Translations under genes and position numbers: made by a program
Shown: piece by piece, positions 11,232 through 23,700 of the stretch
How positions within the stretch are numbered: position 1 is the stretch's first letter
How the letters are laid out: each line of letters opens with the position of its first letter
Notes under the pieces: generated by a model
What the model was told of the DNA's origin: nothing
Database searches by the model: none
Seen by the model: only the letters and a program-made list of their open reading frames with translations
NCBI GenBank assembly: GCA_022393335.1
Contig: JAJEKB010021102.1
Location: 378,840-442,839 of the forward strand
Source of the DNA: Macrotrachela quadricornifera
Taxonomy: Eukaryota > Rotifera > Eurotatoria > Philodinida > Philodinidae
Direction: 5' to 3'
DNA length: 64,000 bases

Positions 11232-12779
11232 GTTGCCTAAATACGGTCACGCTTGTGACAAACATCATATGATGCTTTTCGTTTTATACTGAAAAAGTTT
11301 CAGAGCACCTTGAAGGTGAGGGTGAGTTTATATATGACAACCCATCTGAAAATTTCGAGCAATCAAATAGCTATTACTACGCGTTTCGATTGGGCAAAGA
11401 ATTTCGGCATATAGCTTATTACTGTACGCTAACTTTCACAAACAGCATCAAAAGATTAGAAATCTTCCAGTATTTGCTGCTTTAACAAATAGTAATATAA
11501 GAATTTAAAAAGAACGAATCTTTCATTAACTCAAATGTATCACCAAATCGGAGAGAATTAAGAATCTATGGAGTGAGCTTATATATGACAACTGTAGTTT
11601 TAAGATTTCGAGCAAGCAAGTACCTACCATTACGAGTTTTGTAGAGCTTCTTAAGGGATCATACACCACTCCATCAAATAAGGTCATAGCCTCAAAAAGT
11701 TCGGTCTCGATATTTTTCTTTCTTGAAAACGAAAGAGCATCATCGCAAACTTCTAAAATCCAAATTTTAGCTCATTTTAGCTTATGCTCGAAAAGTTATG
11801 CGATAAAAATTGGAGAGGACTACAAGGACCTTCTTAGAAAAGAATATTTCAGACTAAATTTGATTGATTAGTATTTGGTCACACTCTACATTATAATTTA
11901 AAGAAGCCTGTTAGAGCTATAGCTCATTTGATAAGACAATTTTTGTTCTGAAAAGCTGCTTATATGACCTTTTTTACGGCCTTCAAAATATGGATATCCG
12001 GGACTGTAAATTAGATCAATCCCGCCGTTTTTTATTCAATTTCCTTCTGCCTTTTTTTTGTTGCAAGCTATATTTGACTGTTAATTCTCGCAGGCTCAGA
12101 AATTTCTTTATGGATTTGAATACACCAGAAAAAGAGCTATTCAACGAGCATAAAATAGTTCACCCAAAAGTAGCAACTACACTTCACCAGAGTCATGCAA
12201 GATATTCCATCACTACACTAATAATCAAAGTTTTCATATACTTTTCATTATTTTCGTGTTCATTCTTTTGCTGATCCTTATTCTGAGTTTATTTAAAATT
12301 CAAATTTATTTTATATTCATTATTAACATTTAAAATTGCACCAAAACCACTATCTTGAGATGCTCTAAAGCTATCTTTGTTGATTAAATTACGGTGTCTA
12401 CTATGTACGATATCATTTTGGGAACTAGCTAATACTAGGCATCCACCAACTCCAACTGTAGCATTGGAGCTGAGTGAAATTCAAGTAGATGTTGACTAAG
12501 ATTGACCAGATATGATTACGATGGAACATTTTCGAGGTAGAATCAACTAGATTGAATCAAATATTTTTGGATACTCCTTTAAATTTTCAGGAATAGAAAA
12601 AGCTGTGATAGCTATAAACGCTAGAGTCCTACCGCGGGATTGTTCAGGAATCTTTTATGTTCAACTTAAGGACGATCTCCGTGAGTTTATGGGCACTACC
12701 TAGACCGTAGACGACGTAGCACCATCAATATATGGGAAAATCAAAAAAAAACTTTCAGATTATGATAAGCAAAACATAA
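11232..12779. other. Intergenic, diverged direct repeats
   Basis: Two diverged direct copies of a block around gagttatatatgacaac...atttcgagcaa are found at about 11320-11390 and 11570-11640. No gene is recognised; the open frame at 11990-12274 has no family features. Confidence 0.4.
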
Positions 12780-13400
12780 TATTGCCCGTATCGATTATAG
12801 GTTTTCAAAAATGCTCTATAATTCGCTTCAAACAATATGATGTTTACTCTTCACAATAGTAGAAAACCAGAGAGCCAAGAAATGGTGGGAACAGCTTTTT
12901 GGATCATGTTTTTCTTGACTATGGCAAGGGTGGAGGATAGTATTGTTCGCGTCGATCATAGGTTTTCAAGTGCGCTCTACAATTCATCCCAAACAACACT
13001 ATCTATCACACTTGCAATAGGGAAGTAAAAAATATCCTCCCATCCTCCCGGATTTCTTACCTTTCTGATTCTCTACTGTCTTGAGGAGTGAACATCATGT
13101 TGTTGTGGACGAAGTATAGACCACCTTTGGAAACCTTGAACCAATGCAGACACCATTATCTTTCACCCTCTCAATAGTCACGAAAATTGAAGGCCAAAAA
13201 ACTCATTACCCTCCCCCAATTTCTTGCTTCTCTGGTTCTCTACTATTGTGTGGAGTAAACACCATATTGTTCGGAGTGACTTATAGAGCGCCCTTGAAAA
13301 CATTAAATCAGCGCGAACAACATTATCTTTCATCCTTAAAACAGTGAAGAAAAACGCGAATAAAAAAACCCACTCCCTCTTCATTGGCACACCCCAGCCA
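12780..13400. repeat. Cluster of four related repeat units in inverted pairs
   Basis: A unit of about 70 bp resembling gttctctactattgtgwggagtaaacaccat followed by a tatagagcgcccttgaaaac tail occurs four times. It is in reverse orientation at about 12797-12870 and 12960-13010, and forward at about 13068-13135 and 13228-13310. The arrangement is two inverted pairs, so the region can fold. The short open frames on both strands here are explained by the repeat. Confidence 0.65.
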
Positions 13401-16400
13401 AAACCATATCAAAGCTAAAACTTTTGGTTTTGACGCATGCTTATTCCAAACAACACTATAGACGTATGTTCTCTGTTTCGAAAATCAATCGTAAATTTGG
13501 AGTATTGTAATTCACTTTACCTTACGCGGTAAGGTCTGTGTACTTTCTTTACTGTGTAAGTGAAGATAAGATACTATCCTTGGCTCAAAGGCAGAAAGCT
13601 TATGTTGATGAATAAGAACTCGGATCGATGTTTTTTCGATATAAAGGGATCTGGATAATCATTACCAATCATTGGCACGCTTTGACAATCATTGGCAATC
13701 AAAGCAACCAAAATTTCAGATTCTCCACCCCCCCCCCCCCCCCCTTGGTTTAGCAGAAAATTATGAATAACAAGACTTTAAACAAGATTTCTTAGCTTCA
13801 TCGGGGCTGGGATGCTACAAAACTTTCCAGTGTTTCATAAAAAATTACTCAGTTGGACACCTTACGAAAAATCGACGTTCTACGCATAAAAGCTGCACAT
13901 TTTAACACGCAAAATTTTTTTCTTTTTAGTGAAAAAAGTAAAATGATCAGAGTTGATGGTTTCAAACTTGTTTATCTTGGAAGAAAAAATGTTTACAATC
14001 AGGTAAAATGTGCGCTTATTCGCGTTAACATATCCATTTTTTATTTCTTCTCCGTTTGAGTCGGTGAAAAATAAAACAATTGTGGAATTTTCTTCATTTA
14101 TGCATTCTTTAAGCTGTTTTACAAAATAGCCGTAGGCATTACTCACAATTTGTGACAGCAATAGTCTTTTGTCGACGTGCTTTCAGGATGCCAGTCACTT
14201 CTATAGTTGAGTTTCTTTCTCTAATAAATTTGCTTCTGTTATTCTTAATCTACTCTGTTTACATTTTACTTGTTGAGAAAAAGAGTCGTAGCTATAGCAG
14301 AAAAATTTGGAATAGAGATGTCCAAAAACCACATTTTCCTGCGAAGCATTTCTTATCACTTTAACATTCTGGAAAAAATCAACGTAGATTGAAAGTCTTT
14401 ATTAAAAAGCCTATCTTTGGAAGCCAAAAATTCTATGAAAATTTCCAAAAGCTAATGATTGCATTTGATCTCTCGGCCCCGAATACCTTTGCTTAAACGT
14501 AACAAAAATCATTATTTTCTTAGAAAAGCCTTTTTTTCGCAAAAAACTTTTTTTGTTTCTAAAAGCTAATAAAGCTAATCGATTTCTCAGAGATTTCGGA
14601 ATTTCGTCAACACACTTCGTGAAGCTTCGCCAGTTGGCGAAAGTATAGTAGACTTTCACTAATGTAAGGGTCATTTAGACGTGAATTATAAAATGCACAT
14701 CGGCTATGTTAATAAGTTACGTTCGTGTATGTTGTAGTCATATATTTTTTACGACATTTTAGACAATAAGTACGTCTTCCCTTGGTAGCATGAAATACAA
14801 GATTATTAGGTGATGCAATCACGCTTCTCTTTCATCTTGTTGATGAATCTGTTTGTCGTGAACGGAATGAAAAGAAAAAAAAATAATGTTTCGAAATCAG
14901 ACTTGTCAGGTGCATCATTAGATGAACATTATTTTATACTTTCTTTACCTTTTTCTTCATATTAATCTCGCTTTTTTGTTATTATAAACATGACTTGCTC
15001 ATATATGAATATACTTAAGTGTAAGCTATACCATATATTTTGACAGTAATAGCTTTAGCCCTTACATGTATTCTGTAATAGTATTACTTTGCGACAGCTG
15101 ATAAAACTCCACTATACTTTCATCAATTGACAAAAGTCCCGTGTACTTTTGCCAATATACCGCCTGGAATTTTGTCAATTAGCGAAAGTTCATTGTACTT
15201 TTCCCAATAAATACCCTAGAACTTCTCCAATTCACAAAGGTTCGCCGTACCTTCACCAACATATCCCTGTACTTTCACCATTGGCGAATATTCTATTGGC
15301 GAAAGTTTGATTTGACGAAGTTCTGGTAACCCATTTCTCAACCCCGAAAACCTTTGGTAAAATTGTTACGTTTGACTTTTTTTAGAGCCATGATCTATTG
15401 ATGATGTTTTCTAAAACCATTTTTTTTATCTTTGTCCTGTGATAAACAGACGGTCAGACACAAACGCATTTCATTTTTTTTCTGTATCAACCTCTATGCA
15501 GTCTAGAAAATAGATATCCACAATCATTTAATAAGGCTATGCCTAGATAACATTACAAAGGTTACTAAAAACACTGCTAGAGACCCTTACATAAGTTACT
15601 GATGGTACCACTAGATCGCTGTTCAAAAGATACTAAAGATAATCCCAGCTCATCCTCAGAACAGTTACTAAAGATCCCACTAGATAGTCCTACACAAGAG
15701 CTAGATATTGGGATCATCTGCTTCCCTCAAATACTCCCTTGAAACAATCTAACTGACCGAAAGATCAATGTCGAAAACATCCGGTTGGCTCCAATTGGAG
15801 CCTGAAAAAACCTGGTTGGGCGAAATCCCAATATTTATTGAAAGCACGTGTAATCAATGATTGAACACTAAGCCCATGTTTTTCATCTGATTTGTCACAG
15901 ACAAACAAATGTATTTTAGTTTTTTTTCTATGACCCACCCTTTAGTCAAGTGAACTACAAAGCGCACATATCGAAAATAATAACCATTAGTCATTAAATA
16001 ATGTTTTTTGACCTTGTGGTTCTTTTAACTTCAGCAAACAAACGAATAAACACATTTTAGTGTTTCCTATTGATTCTCCCTTTGATTGCGAGAATTTAAG
16101 AGGTCTTGACCGGAACTTTCGTTCTTAGCTGACAGAATCTTGATTAAGTGCTTCCGAAAGACACATTCGATCTCATACTGATGTATTCTTAAGCATAGCT
16201 GTAGTTAAACTGTGAAATGAGCGACTGGGTTGTTCGTCGACACTCCTTCGGAACGCAATTCACGCCTATCCATTCCCATCTTGAAATCGACTCCAACATT
16301 AGTTCAATAGGTTGTATTGACAAGCAAGCTCAAAAGAATTAAAGGATTGACAACAGAAAGACTTTCTATAGAAGACTCAAAATAAGCAGGCCAAAGCACA

Positions 16401-16515
16401 TATATCTATAAACAGGATGCATTATGTCCACGTTAACGGAACGTCATTGTGAGATCCCGGTTGTTTCTTTTTTAAATTAAATTCATTAAAAACGCATAAT
16501 CTACTCAAAAATCTG
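13401..16515. other. Intergenic with homopolymer and degenerate tandem repeats
   Basis: 13728-13744 is a run of 17 C. A degenerate repeat of about 52 bp (cgaaagttc...gtacttt...ccaata) lies at 15118-15310, and a second (ttactaaagatcccactagat type) at about 15545-15690. No gene is recognised. Confidence 0.45.
15118..15310. repeat. Degenerate tandem repeat, about 52-bp unit
   Basis: About 3.5 diverged units, each with a tcaattrrcgaaagttc-like start, a gtactttt block and a ccaatat block. Isolated relatives occur at about 14630-14660. No coding sense. Confidence 0.5.
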
Positions 16516-16521
16516 GTTAAG

Positions 16522-16610
16522 CTAGGGATGCGCAGTTTCAGTAAACCGTGCACTGTCAGCACCGACAGTGACAGTTTTTCAGTATTTGCACTGAAACTGC
16601 GCATCCCTAG
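16522..16610. mobile_element. 89-bp MITE with perfect 20-bp TIRs and 6-bp target duplication
   Basis: The left end is ctagggatgcgcagtttcag (16522-16541); the right end (16591-16610) is its exact reverse complement. The element is flanked on both sides by gttaag (16516-16521 and 16611-16616), a clean 6-bp target-site duplication. Inside is a second hairpin, cactgtc (16551-16557) and gacagtg (16564-16570). It has no coding room, so it must be moved by a transposase encoded elsewhere. Identical TIRs and an intact duplication indicate a recent insertion. Confidence 0.9.
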
Positions 16611-16616
16611 GTTAAG

Positions 16617-17181
16617 CGAGGATTATATCTAATAAATACTGATCCACTTCAACCCAGAATCTCAAGATCTTATTGGGCGTATTCCATGGTGAAAACATTT
16701 GATTGAATGTAAGCTAAATATTGGAAACAATGACCATTTGTCGTTAAATGATTTTTTTTAGCTTAACGCTCTTTTAACCTACGACAGACAACCCTATTTT
16801 ACTTTTTTTTCTTAGACTGATAATTAATACTGTTGATTTTGATATGGCAAGTCTTATTCATATCCATGAACGTTTAGAAGCAAATGAGAACAGAAGAATT
16901 CTCTGGTACGAAAGCACATTTATATTCTAATATATGATGATGATATGATTCAAGTAGCATTGATCTTTAGATAGTCCACCAAAAATTAAGTTTAATGAAT
17001 TAAATCAAAACTTATCATTATTTTATTTTATTTATATATATAAATGAGAACTAGTGTTAGAGAAAGAATCGAAAGTCTTAAAATAAAAAAAAATGATTTA
17101 TTTCTATAATGTTGTTAGTTGATTGAAAAATGGTTAATCACCTCCTATATTCGTTTGTGCGGCAAAAATAGCTGCATAAGA
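16617..17181. other. Intergenic, nothing recognised
   Basis: AT-rich sequence between the MITE and the 3' end of the YHYH gene. No signature. Confidence 0.4.
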
Positions 17182-17960
17182 TTACATTGTATAAGATGCT
17201 GGTGGATTAGTTGTACAATTTGGTTTTACATTCGGATAATTACCTGGTCCCAAGCAACCGATAACATAAGGATATGTATTTGTGACAAAATAAGCATAGT
17301 TATCGATTGAATCATAAAACATACCATTACAAACATCAAAACCTAATGTTACTAATGCACCTGATGATAAATATGGACCATAAACAAGATGACCATCTTT
17401 TGCGACTCCAATAACAGTTAAATTTTTAATGATGAAAATGTTGAAATTGAATAATTTGCCACATTATTCAAACATCCAATTTCTGGTGAACAACTGCTAA
17501 CAGTACCTTGTATAGGATTTTTAACACATCCACTACCTACATGGTAATGAAATTCTCCATCACTACCAGGATGAGATAAACATTGATCAGCACCTTCAGT
17601 TGGAAAACCACCTGTAGGATAAAATGGATCAACTTGATTAGCGCTATTAACATTGAAAATACTAACACCATCCAGAGCGATACCAGAGATTACCGATAAT
17701 GCTCGAAGGTTTGTATGTTGTATAAAACCAGAAGCTGAAGGTACAGTCGCTTCACTTGATAAATTACATAAAAGATTACTAATTTCGGCAACAGTAGTTG
17801 GTGACTGATTAGGTAATTTAACACTAACATCAGGGTTAAAATTAACTTCAAAATCTATATTAAGTTCAGCAATTAAAGCCCCAGAAGGTACTACTGTACA
17901 TCTTCTAGGAAGACCATTCGATTGGATTCGTATTCGTACTGGTGATGCAGTAGAAATTGC
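17182..17960 (-). pseudogene. YHYH-domain protein, C-terminal portion
   Basis: This is the part of the chimera that is not transposon. It begins near STASPVRIRIQSNGLP and ends with a stop at 17182. The paired HYH motif, conserved Asp/Gly pattern and the VYGPY and NTYPYVIGC blocks match the YHYH domain architecture. A possible splice acceptor (tattag) lies at the junction near 17960, so the transposase may have landed in an intron and fused by read-through. The frame break near 17425 sits in aaaaa and could be a real mutation or an assembly error. Confidence 0.7.
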
Positions 17961-18861
17961 TAATACTATACCATTTTCGAAATCCGTAATTATCCGTTCC
18001 GATTTGAAAGTTCGATTCATTGAATCAGCGATGCTTTTCAACTCCTGAAATAATACTTGATAAGTTGACTTTTTACGATCGGGCAACAACCCAAAGACAC
18101 AAGGAAAGCCTATAGAATTGAAGAAAGAAAAGATCTGATTAACAAATAGAATACTTATACATACTACAATTAAATTTTCTAGCATGTAATGTATAAACTT
18201 GATCAAACAGTATTGGTGTTGCTGAAAAAGTACCATCTATTAATACTACCGAGCCCTTGAATAATAATTCGAGTTGATTTTTACTGCCAAACAATAGCAT
18301 TCTTTTTCTTCGGCTAACCAGTGTGTCAGAAAATGGAAATTTTTCACCGTTTGATGTAGTTTGATATGAATCATGAGTGTCGACTATGATCGATGTTGGA
18401 AGAATAAGAGTTAATTTTTGTCTTGCTTGATTGAGTCCTGATTCTAGAAAAAAAAATAAAGAAGTGATATCTAAATTACACATTACTGTAAACTTACGTA
18501 TATCACGAACAAGTGATACATTTGCAAGAGCTTCCGATAAAAATTGAGCTTTTAAAAGTTCTTCATCGTATATTTTGGGCATTACTATTGTTTCGTTGAT
18601 AACACGTGCCTTGAGAGCATCACGAAATTGTTTCATTTTGATTTCTTCTGGTTCGACAAGAAGATTATGTTCACTAGTTGCATACAAAAAATTGTCATCT
18701 AGATCTTTATGAATATGTGCTTTACAATATTTATTTTTACAAATCCAATATGTTTTGTTGGACGTGCGTTTGTTCATCTTGTAAATGAAATTGTCTCTCA
18801 CCAATAAGCAAAAACTTTTATTGGAGAGTATGAAAGAAATTGTGCCGGTGTCGATCGACAT
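17182..18861 (-). pseudogene. Chimera: FLYWCH/MULE transposase N-terminal part fused to YHYH-domain protein
   Basis: Exons read 18861-18498, 18443-18165 and 18109-17182, with 54- and 55-bp GT-AG introns in consistent phase. Exons 1-2 carry a FLYWCH zinc finger (about residues 8-70; YWICKNKYCKAHIH) and the start of a MULE DDE domain (LIDGTFSATP, first Asp). Exon 3 begins with GFPCVFGLLPDRKKSTY and IITDFE (second Asp region). Near 17960 the sequence switches, still in frame, to a secreted-type protein with a YHYH domain: LDGVSIFNVNSANQVDP, CLSHPGSDGEFHYHVGSGCV, then GVAKDGHLVYGPY and YPYVIGC. The transposase lacks its third catalytic residue and the YHYH part lacks its normal N-terminus. A frame slip at an A-run near 17425 breaks the YHYH part; one extra A would restore the frame. 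The function of YHYH proteins is not settled. Confidence 0.75.
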
Positions 18862-19976
18862 GATACTGATGAAGATTGTGCAATAAAAATGTCGTTGAAC
18901 ACTTACTGTCCAGCGAAATATATAGAACGATATCAAGTAATGCCACCATTATGTCCTTTGTTTCTGTTCTCCGTCATTTTAGAATGTCCGACCGAACAAT
19001 GAATTACTAGACTAAAGAACTAGCTAATTACTATAGTTTTCGACATTTTTTTATAATCGATATGTTTTTTTTGATCTTTTTTGTGTCGACATTTTTTTTT
19101 CGTTGTTTTTACATCCAATCATACATTGTGCCTGAAACGATTGATGAAGAAGTTTAATCGCGATGCATGTTACAGTCCATTGCTCTGCATTTTTTGCCTA
19201 TCGCTTTTTGCCTATCGTCTTTTGCCTATCGCCTTTTGTCTATCGTTTTTTTTTCATATAAATAAATCAGTCCAGGTTATAGATGACTGCATTTGCGACG
19301 TCTTCATGTTAATAGCCATTTTTTTAATTTCTTTCTCTCATCCATATGCGCTCTCGACTATACAACGTGCATCTTGTTTTTGCTTTGTTTATCTATCCGC
19401 TTACCCTACACTCTAAGAAATATTGCATGAAAGCCACAATCGATCCTGCTCTACTAATAAGCACAAAATTTTTTCGTACCTCATCGAGCCATGGTAGGAA
19501 GATATATCTTCAATAGAGAATTGTAGACCAGTCTGATATCACTGATTCAAAGAGAATCCACATCAAAGATGATTTTTGCATTGTTTTCCATGAAAGTCAT
19601 GGATATTTCCATTGAAAAATCATCTTCGAAATGATTTTCTTCAAATTAGCGATAATGGCCTCGTTCAAATTTCCTCCTTAAGAGCTCTCTGTTTAGTGTT
19701 ACCTGAAGAGGTACGAAAAGAATTTGCGATTTTTTATTGAGGACAATCACTTGTGATCAACGTGTAAAGTTTCCTTATCTAAAAAATCTCAGCCAAATCG
19801 GAGAAATTAATTGAGCGTCGGTCTATTGAGAGTGGTTGTGACTTAGGTGCAACGTCCCATAGAAGGAAAAGGTGTTTTCCGGTATCTCCTAAAATGTTTT
19901 CTGAGGTGTACAGTATCTAGAAAACAAGTCTTCAGATCTACGAAATCTTTAGTTTTGTTTTTAGTGTACGACTATC
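18862..19976. other. Intergenic with short tandem and fold-back repeats
   Basis: 19196-19245 holds four copies of a 13-14 bp unit (cctatcgctttttg). 19465-19740 is a diverged inverted repeat: ttttttcgtacctcat is mirrored by gaggtacgaaaagaa, with an inner hairpin gatgatttttgcattg / attgaaaaatcatc near 19570-19628. The 111-codon open frame across 19081-19416 is low-complexity and not credible. Confidence 0.5.
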
Positions 19977-19979
19977 AAA

Positions 19980-20774
19980 ATGACTTCGCAGGACAAGTCA
20001 AGTCTAGCCAATGGAGAAGAACTTCATATTGGTGAACGTCTCGTATCGCCCAACGGACAACTTTACCTGACACTGCAAGCTGATGGCTACCTTGGTATAT
20101 ACGAAAAAGATAAACCAGATAAGCCTTTGTGGAAATCGACGATCAATTGAAAAGTGGCGGATGTAGAAGGCCCATTTGTATTCAAGATGCAAAAGGATTG
20201 CAATTCTGTTGTTTACGATGGAAAAGGAAGACCTATTTGGCATACCGGTGTTTGGTATCCCAAAGCGACCGGCACCTTTCACATAGAAATGGCTGATGAT
20301 ATAAACTTCTACGTCTGTAATGGAGAAAACAAGATCATTTGGTCATCACACACGGACATTCGACGTTTCGGCGAAGGAAAAGAGGGCAAGTCCGTTCTCG
20401 ACAGAGGAGAGGAACTCCAGAGTGGCCAGTATCTCGTCTCGACCAACGAACAATTTTACTTGACATTGCAGTCTGATGGTCACCTTGCTATATACAAAAA
20501 AGATAAGCCAGATGAGCCTGTATGGAAATCGACGATCAATCCAGAAGTGCCGAATGTCGAAGGTCCGTTTATATTCAAGTTGCAAGCGGATAACGATGTT
20601 GTTGTTCATGATGGAAAAGGACAGCTTATTTGGCATACAAATACACCCACTAATAGATGTGACTGCCGCGTGAGTCTCCAGGACGATGCTGACCTACTTG
20701 TGCATAGCAAGGATAGAAAGAATTTGTTTACTTGGTCATCAAAGCTTGGTAATTGCATGCACATGATCTTGTAG
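19980..20774 (+). pseudogene. Double bulb-type (GNA-like) mannose-binding lectin with in-frame stop
   Basis: From ATG 19980 one frame encodes two tandem bulb-lectin domains. The first starts GEELHIGERLVSPNGQLYL and contains LTLQADGYLGIYEKDKPD. The second starts about 20400 with GEELQSGQYLVSTNEQFYL and contains LTLQSDGHLAIYKKDKPD. The Q-x-D-x-N/D-x-x-x-Y sugar-binding pattern is present in part (QADGYLGIY, QSDGHLAIY, QADNDVVVH). An in-frame TGA at 20148-20150 sits exactly where the second domain has a Pro codon (TIN-P-EV). The product is therefore truncated unless the stop is an error, or translation starts again downstream. No signal peptide is visible, so a cytosolic lectin is possible. A splice acceptor-like ttttag lies just upstream of the ATG, and a polyadenylation signal (aataaa) is at 21010. 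Bulb lectins are common in plants, fungi and bacteria. Confidence 0.75.
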
Positions 20775-23700
20775 TGTGGTTATGTTAGTACATGGAAAAC
20801 TAAGTGACCATAGAGACTTATTTACTTATTTATCACAGTATATGTAGTTAGTTTGCTTGATGAAGTCCTTAACAATTATATCCATGATTTAAGAACTGTA
20901 ATCTTAGTTAGGAATACATATGTTATTTGGAAAAGAAGCCGCACTCAAATATTCTAACCTCTTCACTAATCTATTTCATACACAATTATTTTTTTAATAT
21001 ATTCTTATTAATAAAGCAGTTTCTTCAGAACGTCTTACAAGAATCTATATCAGAATAAAATGTCAAAAATCGAGAAATTCGTGATTACACGAGAAAGGTT
21101 AACAATTCTAGAACAAATGATTGTATTTCATCAAGTAAAAGTTTGTTCGTGAAATTTCTCGCTCCGCATGACAAGACGATGAAAAATAAGGAGTGAATTG
21201 AGTTTTACAACAACTAGATTGGTTCTTTCTCCTTCCATTTCACAGACGTCCCTCTCTTATACAGAATGCCTAGAAATCCAAGATGGTGACCATTTTATTG
21301 TTGAGCAAATGGTTGAAATAGTTCAAATGATTCCAGAGAAATACTCTCATCTCTCGAAGTAGCTGTAGTAAAAGGATAATTATCAGTCGTTCTCATCTGG
21401 CTATCCTGTTCAAAAAACCAAATAGTGTAGAATGATTATTTCTGTAATAATCAGTAATAGAGATCTATTGAATAAGGTGTTCTATATTTAATATTTCAGA
21501 TTTCACGTTTTCCTAATCAGTAAAAGACTTATATCAATTGTTAGTCGAGTAAATAAATTCTATAGAAAGAAGAGACAATTGATTAGCTGAAAATTACTTG
21601 AGATTTAGATAAGGGAATATCTGTCAGTCGGTCATCTTAATCTCAAATTCACTTGAAGAGAAGATGATAATATTAGTTTCTTGATAAGAATGTCTCAGAA
21701 GAATAATATATAAAAGATATGAAAAAATAAGAAATAGTGCTGATACAGCGAGAAGAAACTGTAAAAATATGAAGGAAAATGGAGGTGGTCGAAACTGAAG
21801 AAAAAAATCAGAACGCGGAGTCATTGAAAAAAAAGCGAGAAAAACGTTTTAATAGATTAATTTGTCTTGAGGACATCAAAATCGTCTTTGTTTGCTCCAA
21901 CATATCTTTTCTAATTGTGGATGTAACGGTATTAAAACTATTACAATCTAGGTTATCCAGTCCACTGGAAATTTTTGGAGAGAGTACAGATTCCAGGAAA
22001 GTGCTCTACATCATCCATAGAGGGCGCTCACATAAAACGCGTAAAAACGCGTTTCTTTTTGTTTGAGATTATTTTACTCGCTGTGTATTTTAAGTCCCTT
22101 TTTATTTAAAAACAATATTATTTTAGATATTTATCTTCAAGTAACGCTTGTCGCTATGAGTAGCTAAACCCTCCATTAAAATCCACTTAATTAGAAATGG
22201 CACTTTAAACTTTAATTAAAGTCCAAATTTTACAGTCGGTAAGGACTACCTTAGGTTTTCAAGCTTCATAGTATTTAAGTACCTATCGGAAAGTACTCGT
22301 CGCTGCGTCCGATTTTCAGTTAGCAGCAAGAGATTCTATGAGGACTTTCGTAGAGCACCCTCGATAACCTCAAATTGACCCGATCAACCCTATGGTCCGT
22401 CGTTTTTCTCATGGAGGAAAAACGCTTCGAAATCTGATTCATCGAAAGTTCCATGTTAAAAACACCCTTATAGTATAGCACCAGAGCACCCAAGGATATC
22501 CCCTGTAGTAGCCCTTAAAGATCCAAGATACCCTCCTATAATAGCCCTTGAGGATCTAAGGATACTCCCATATAGTTTCCTTTGAAAATTATTAGACATT
22601 CCCACAATATAGCGGGTAGATTTCGGTGTTTTGGAAAGTTGTAATGTTAGTGTTTTTTTGACCTATGACTCTGACAAAAACCTACGAACAAACTATTTTT
22701 TTCATATAACCTTCTCTACAGCCGAGGGAATCAAATGACATTTTCTAAGATATTATCATAAAAGTGTATTTTTTTAAGTTTTTTCCATTTCAGTCATATA
22801 TTGTGAATCTATGCTCCTTCTGCATAGTATAACTCTTCATTCTAAATTACGAAAGTTGTTTGGGATACAAAACAGTAATATCTCACAAAGAAAATCATGA
22901 AGAATAACGTGCTTTGTAGTGCATACTCGCAAGTTACTCTATTGAAAATAACAGCTAGAGAAGCGGGCCTTGCACTATTTTATAGAAGGACCTCCGAGCT
23001 ATCTTTTACATAGTTTAGATCTATAAGTCTCTATTGAACTTGAAAAATTGGTGACGAACTCTTTGCAAGATTGATAATATTATTATGAAACAGACAATAG
23101 TTAGTTTTATGTGTACCGATGTAGCAAGGGAGCATAGTTTATAAATAAACATTATATACACAACAAAGATTTAACGATCTAACAATAAAGGTGGTACTTA
23201 TACCATTAGTATTCAAGATAAAAGTGAAACGATACGTGTGTACTTATTCAAAACAAGGAAATAATTTCACTCAAATGATATTTTTTTTTAATCGTTTTGT
23301 AAATAATTTATTTATTAAATTCAATAGATATGAATATTATTGTTTCAATACAATCAATATTTTTGATACATTCTATTTCTATTTAGATGCTTATGTAAAT
23401 TATACAGTAGACAAGATTATTGTTATAACATATTGTTTACTATTCAAAATTTTCAATTTGACATGATAAAAATTAATATTATTCATTCGAGATGTTTCTT
23501 TCTTTTTTTTATGAGAGATGTCCATGCTACATCAAATTATCATTTAGAAAAAAAAAAAGAATCATTGAAACGAATAGTTAATTATTATGTTCGGTTGAAT
23601 GTTTTAACTATAGTCGATTAGTTCTTGATAAAAAAAAAAAGTTTTTTTTGAGATGCTTAGTAGATGTGTTAAAATTCACATTCCTCGAAGCATACTTCGC

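Noticed and set aside
13728..13744. Run of 17 C
   Set aside because: Likely a simple homopolymer or length-uncertain sequencing run; no linked structure seen.
13853..14161. Overlapping frames on both strands (68 and 93 codons)
   Set aside because: Weak internal symmetry and low complexity explain them; no family features on either strand.
21624..21824. 66-codon hydrophobic minus-strand frame
   Set aside because: It looks like a membrane segment by composition only; no homologue, splice sites or intact gene around it.
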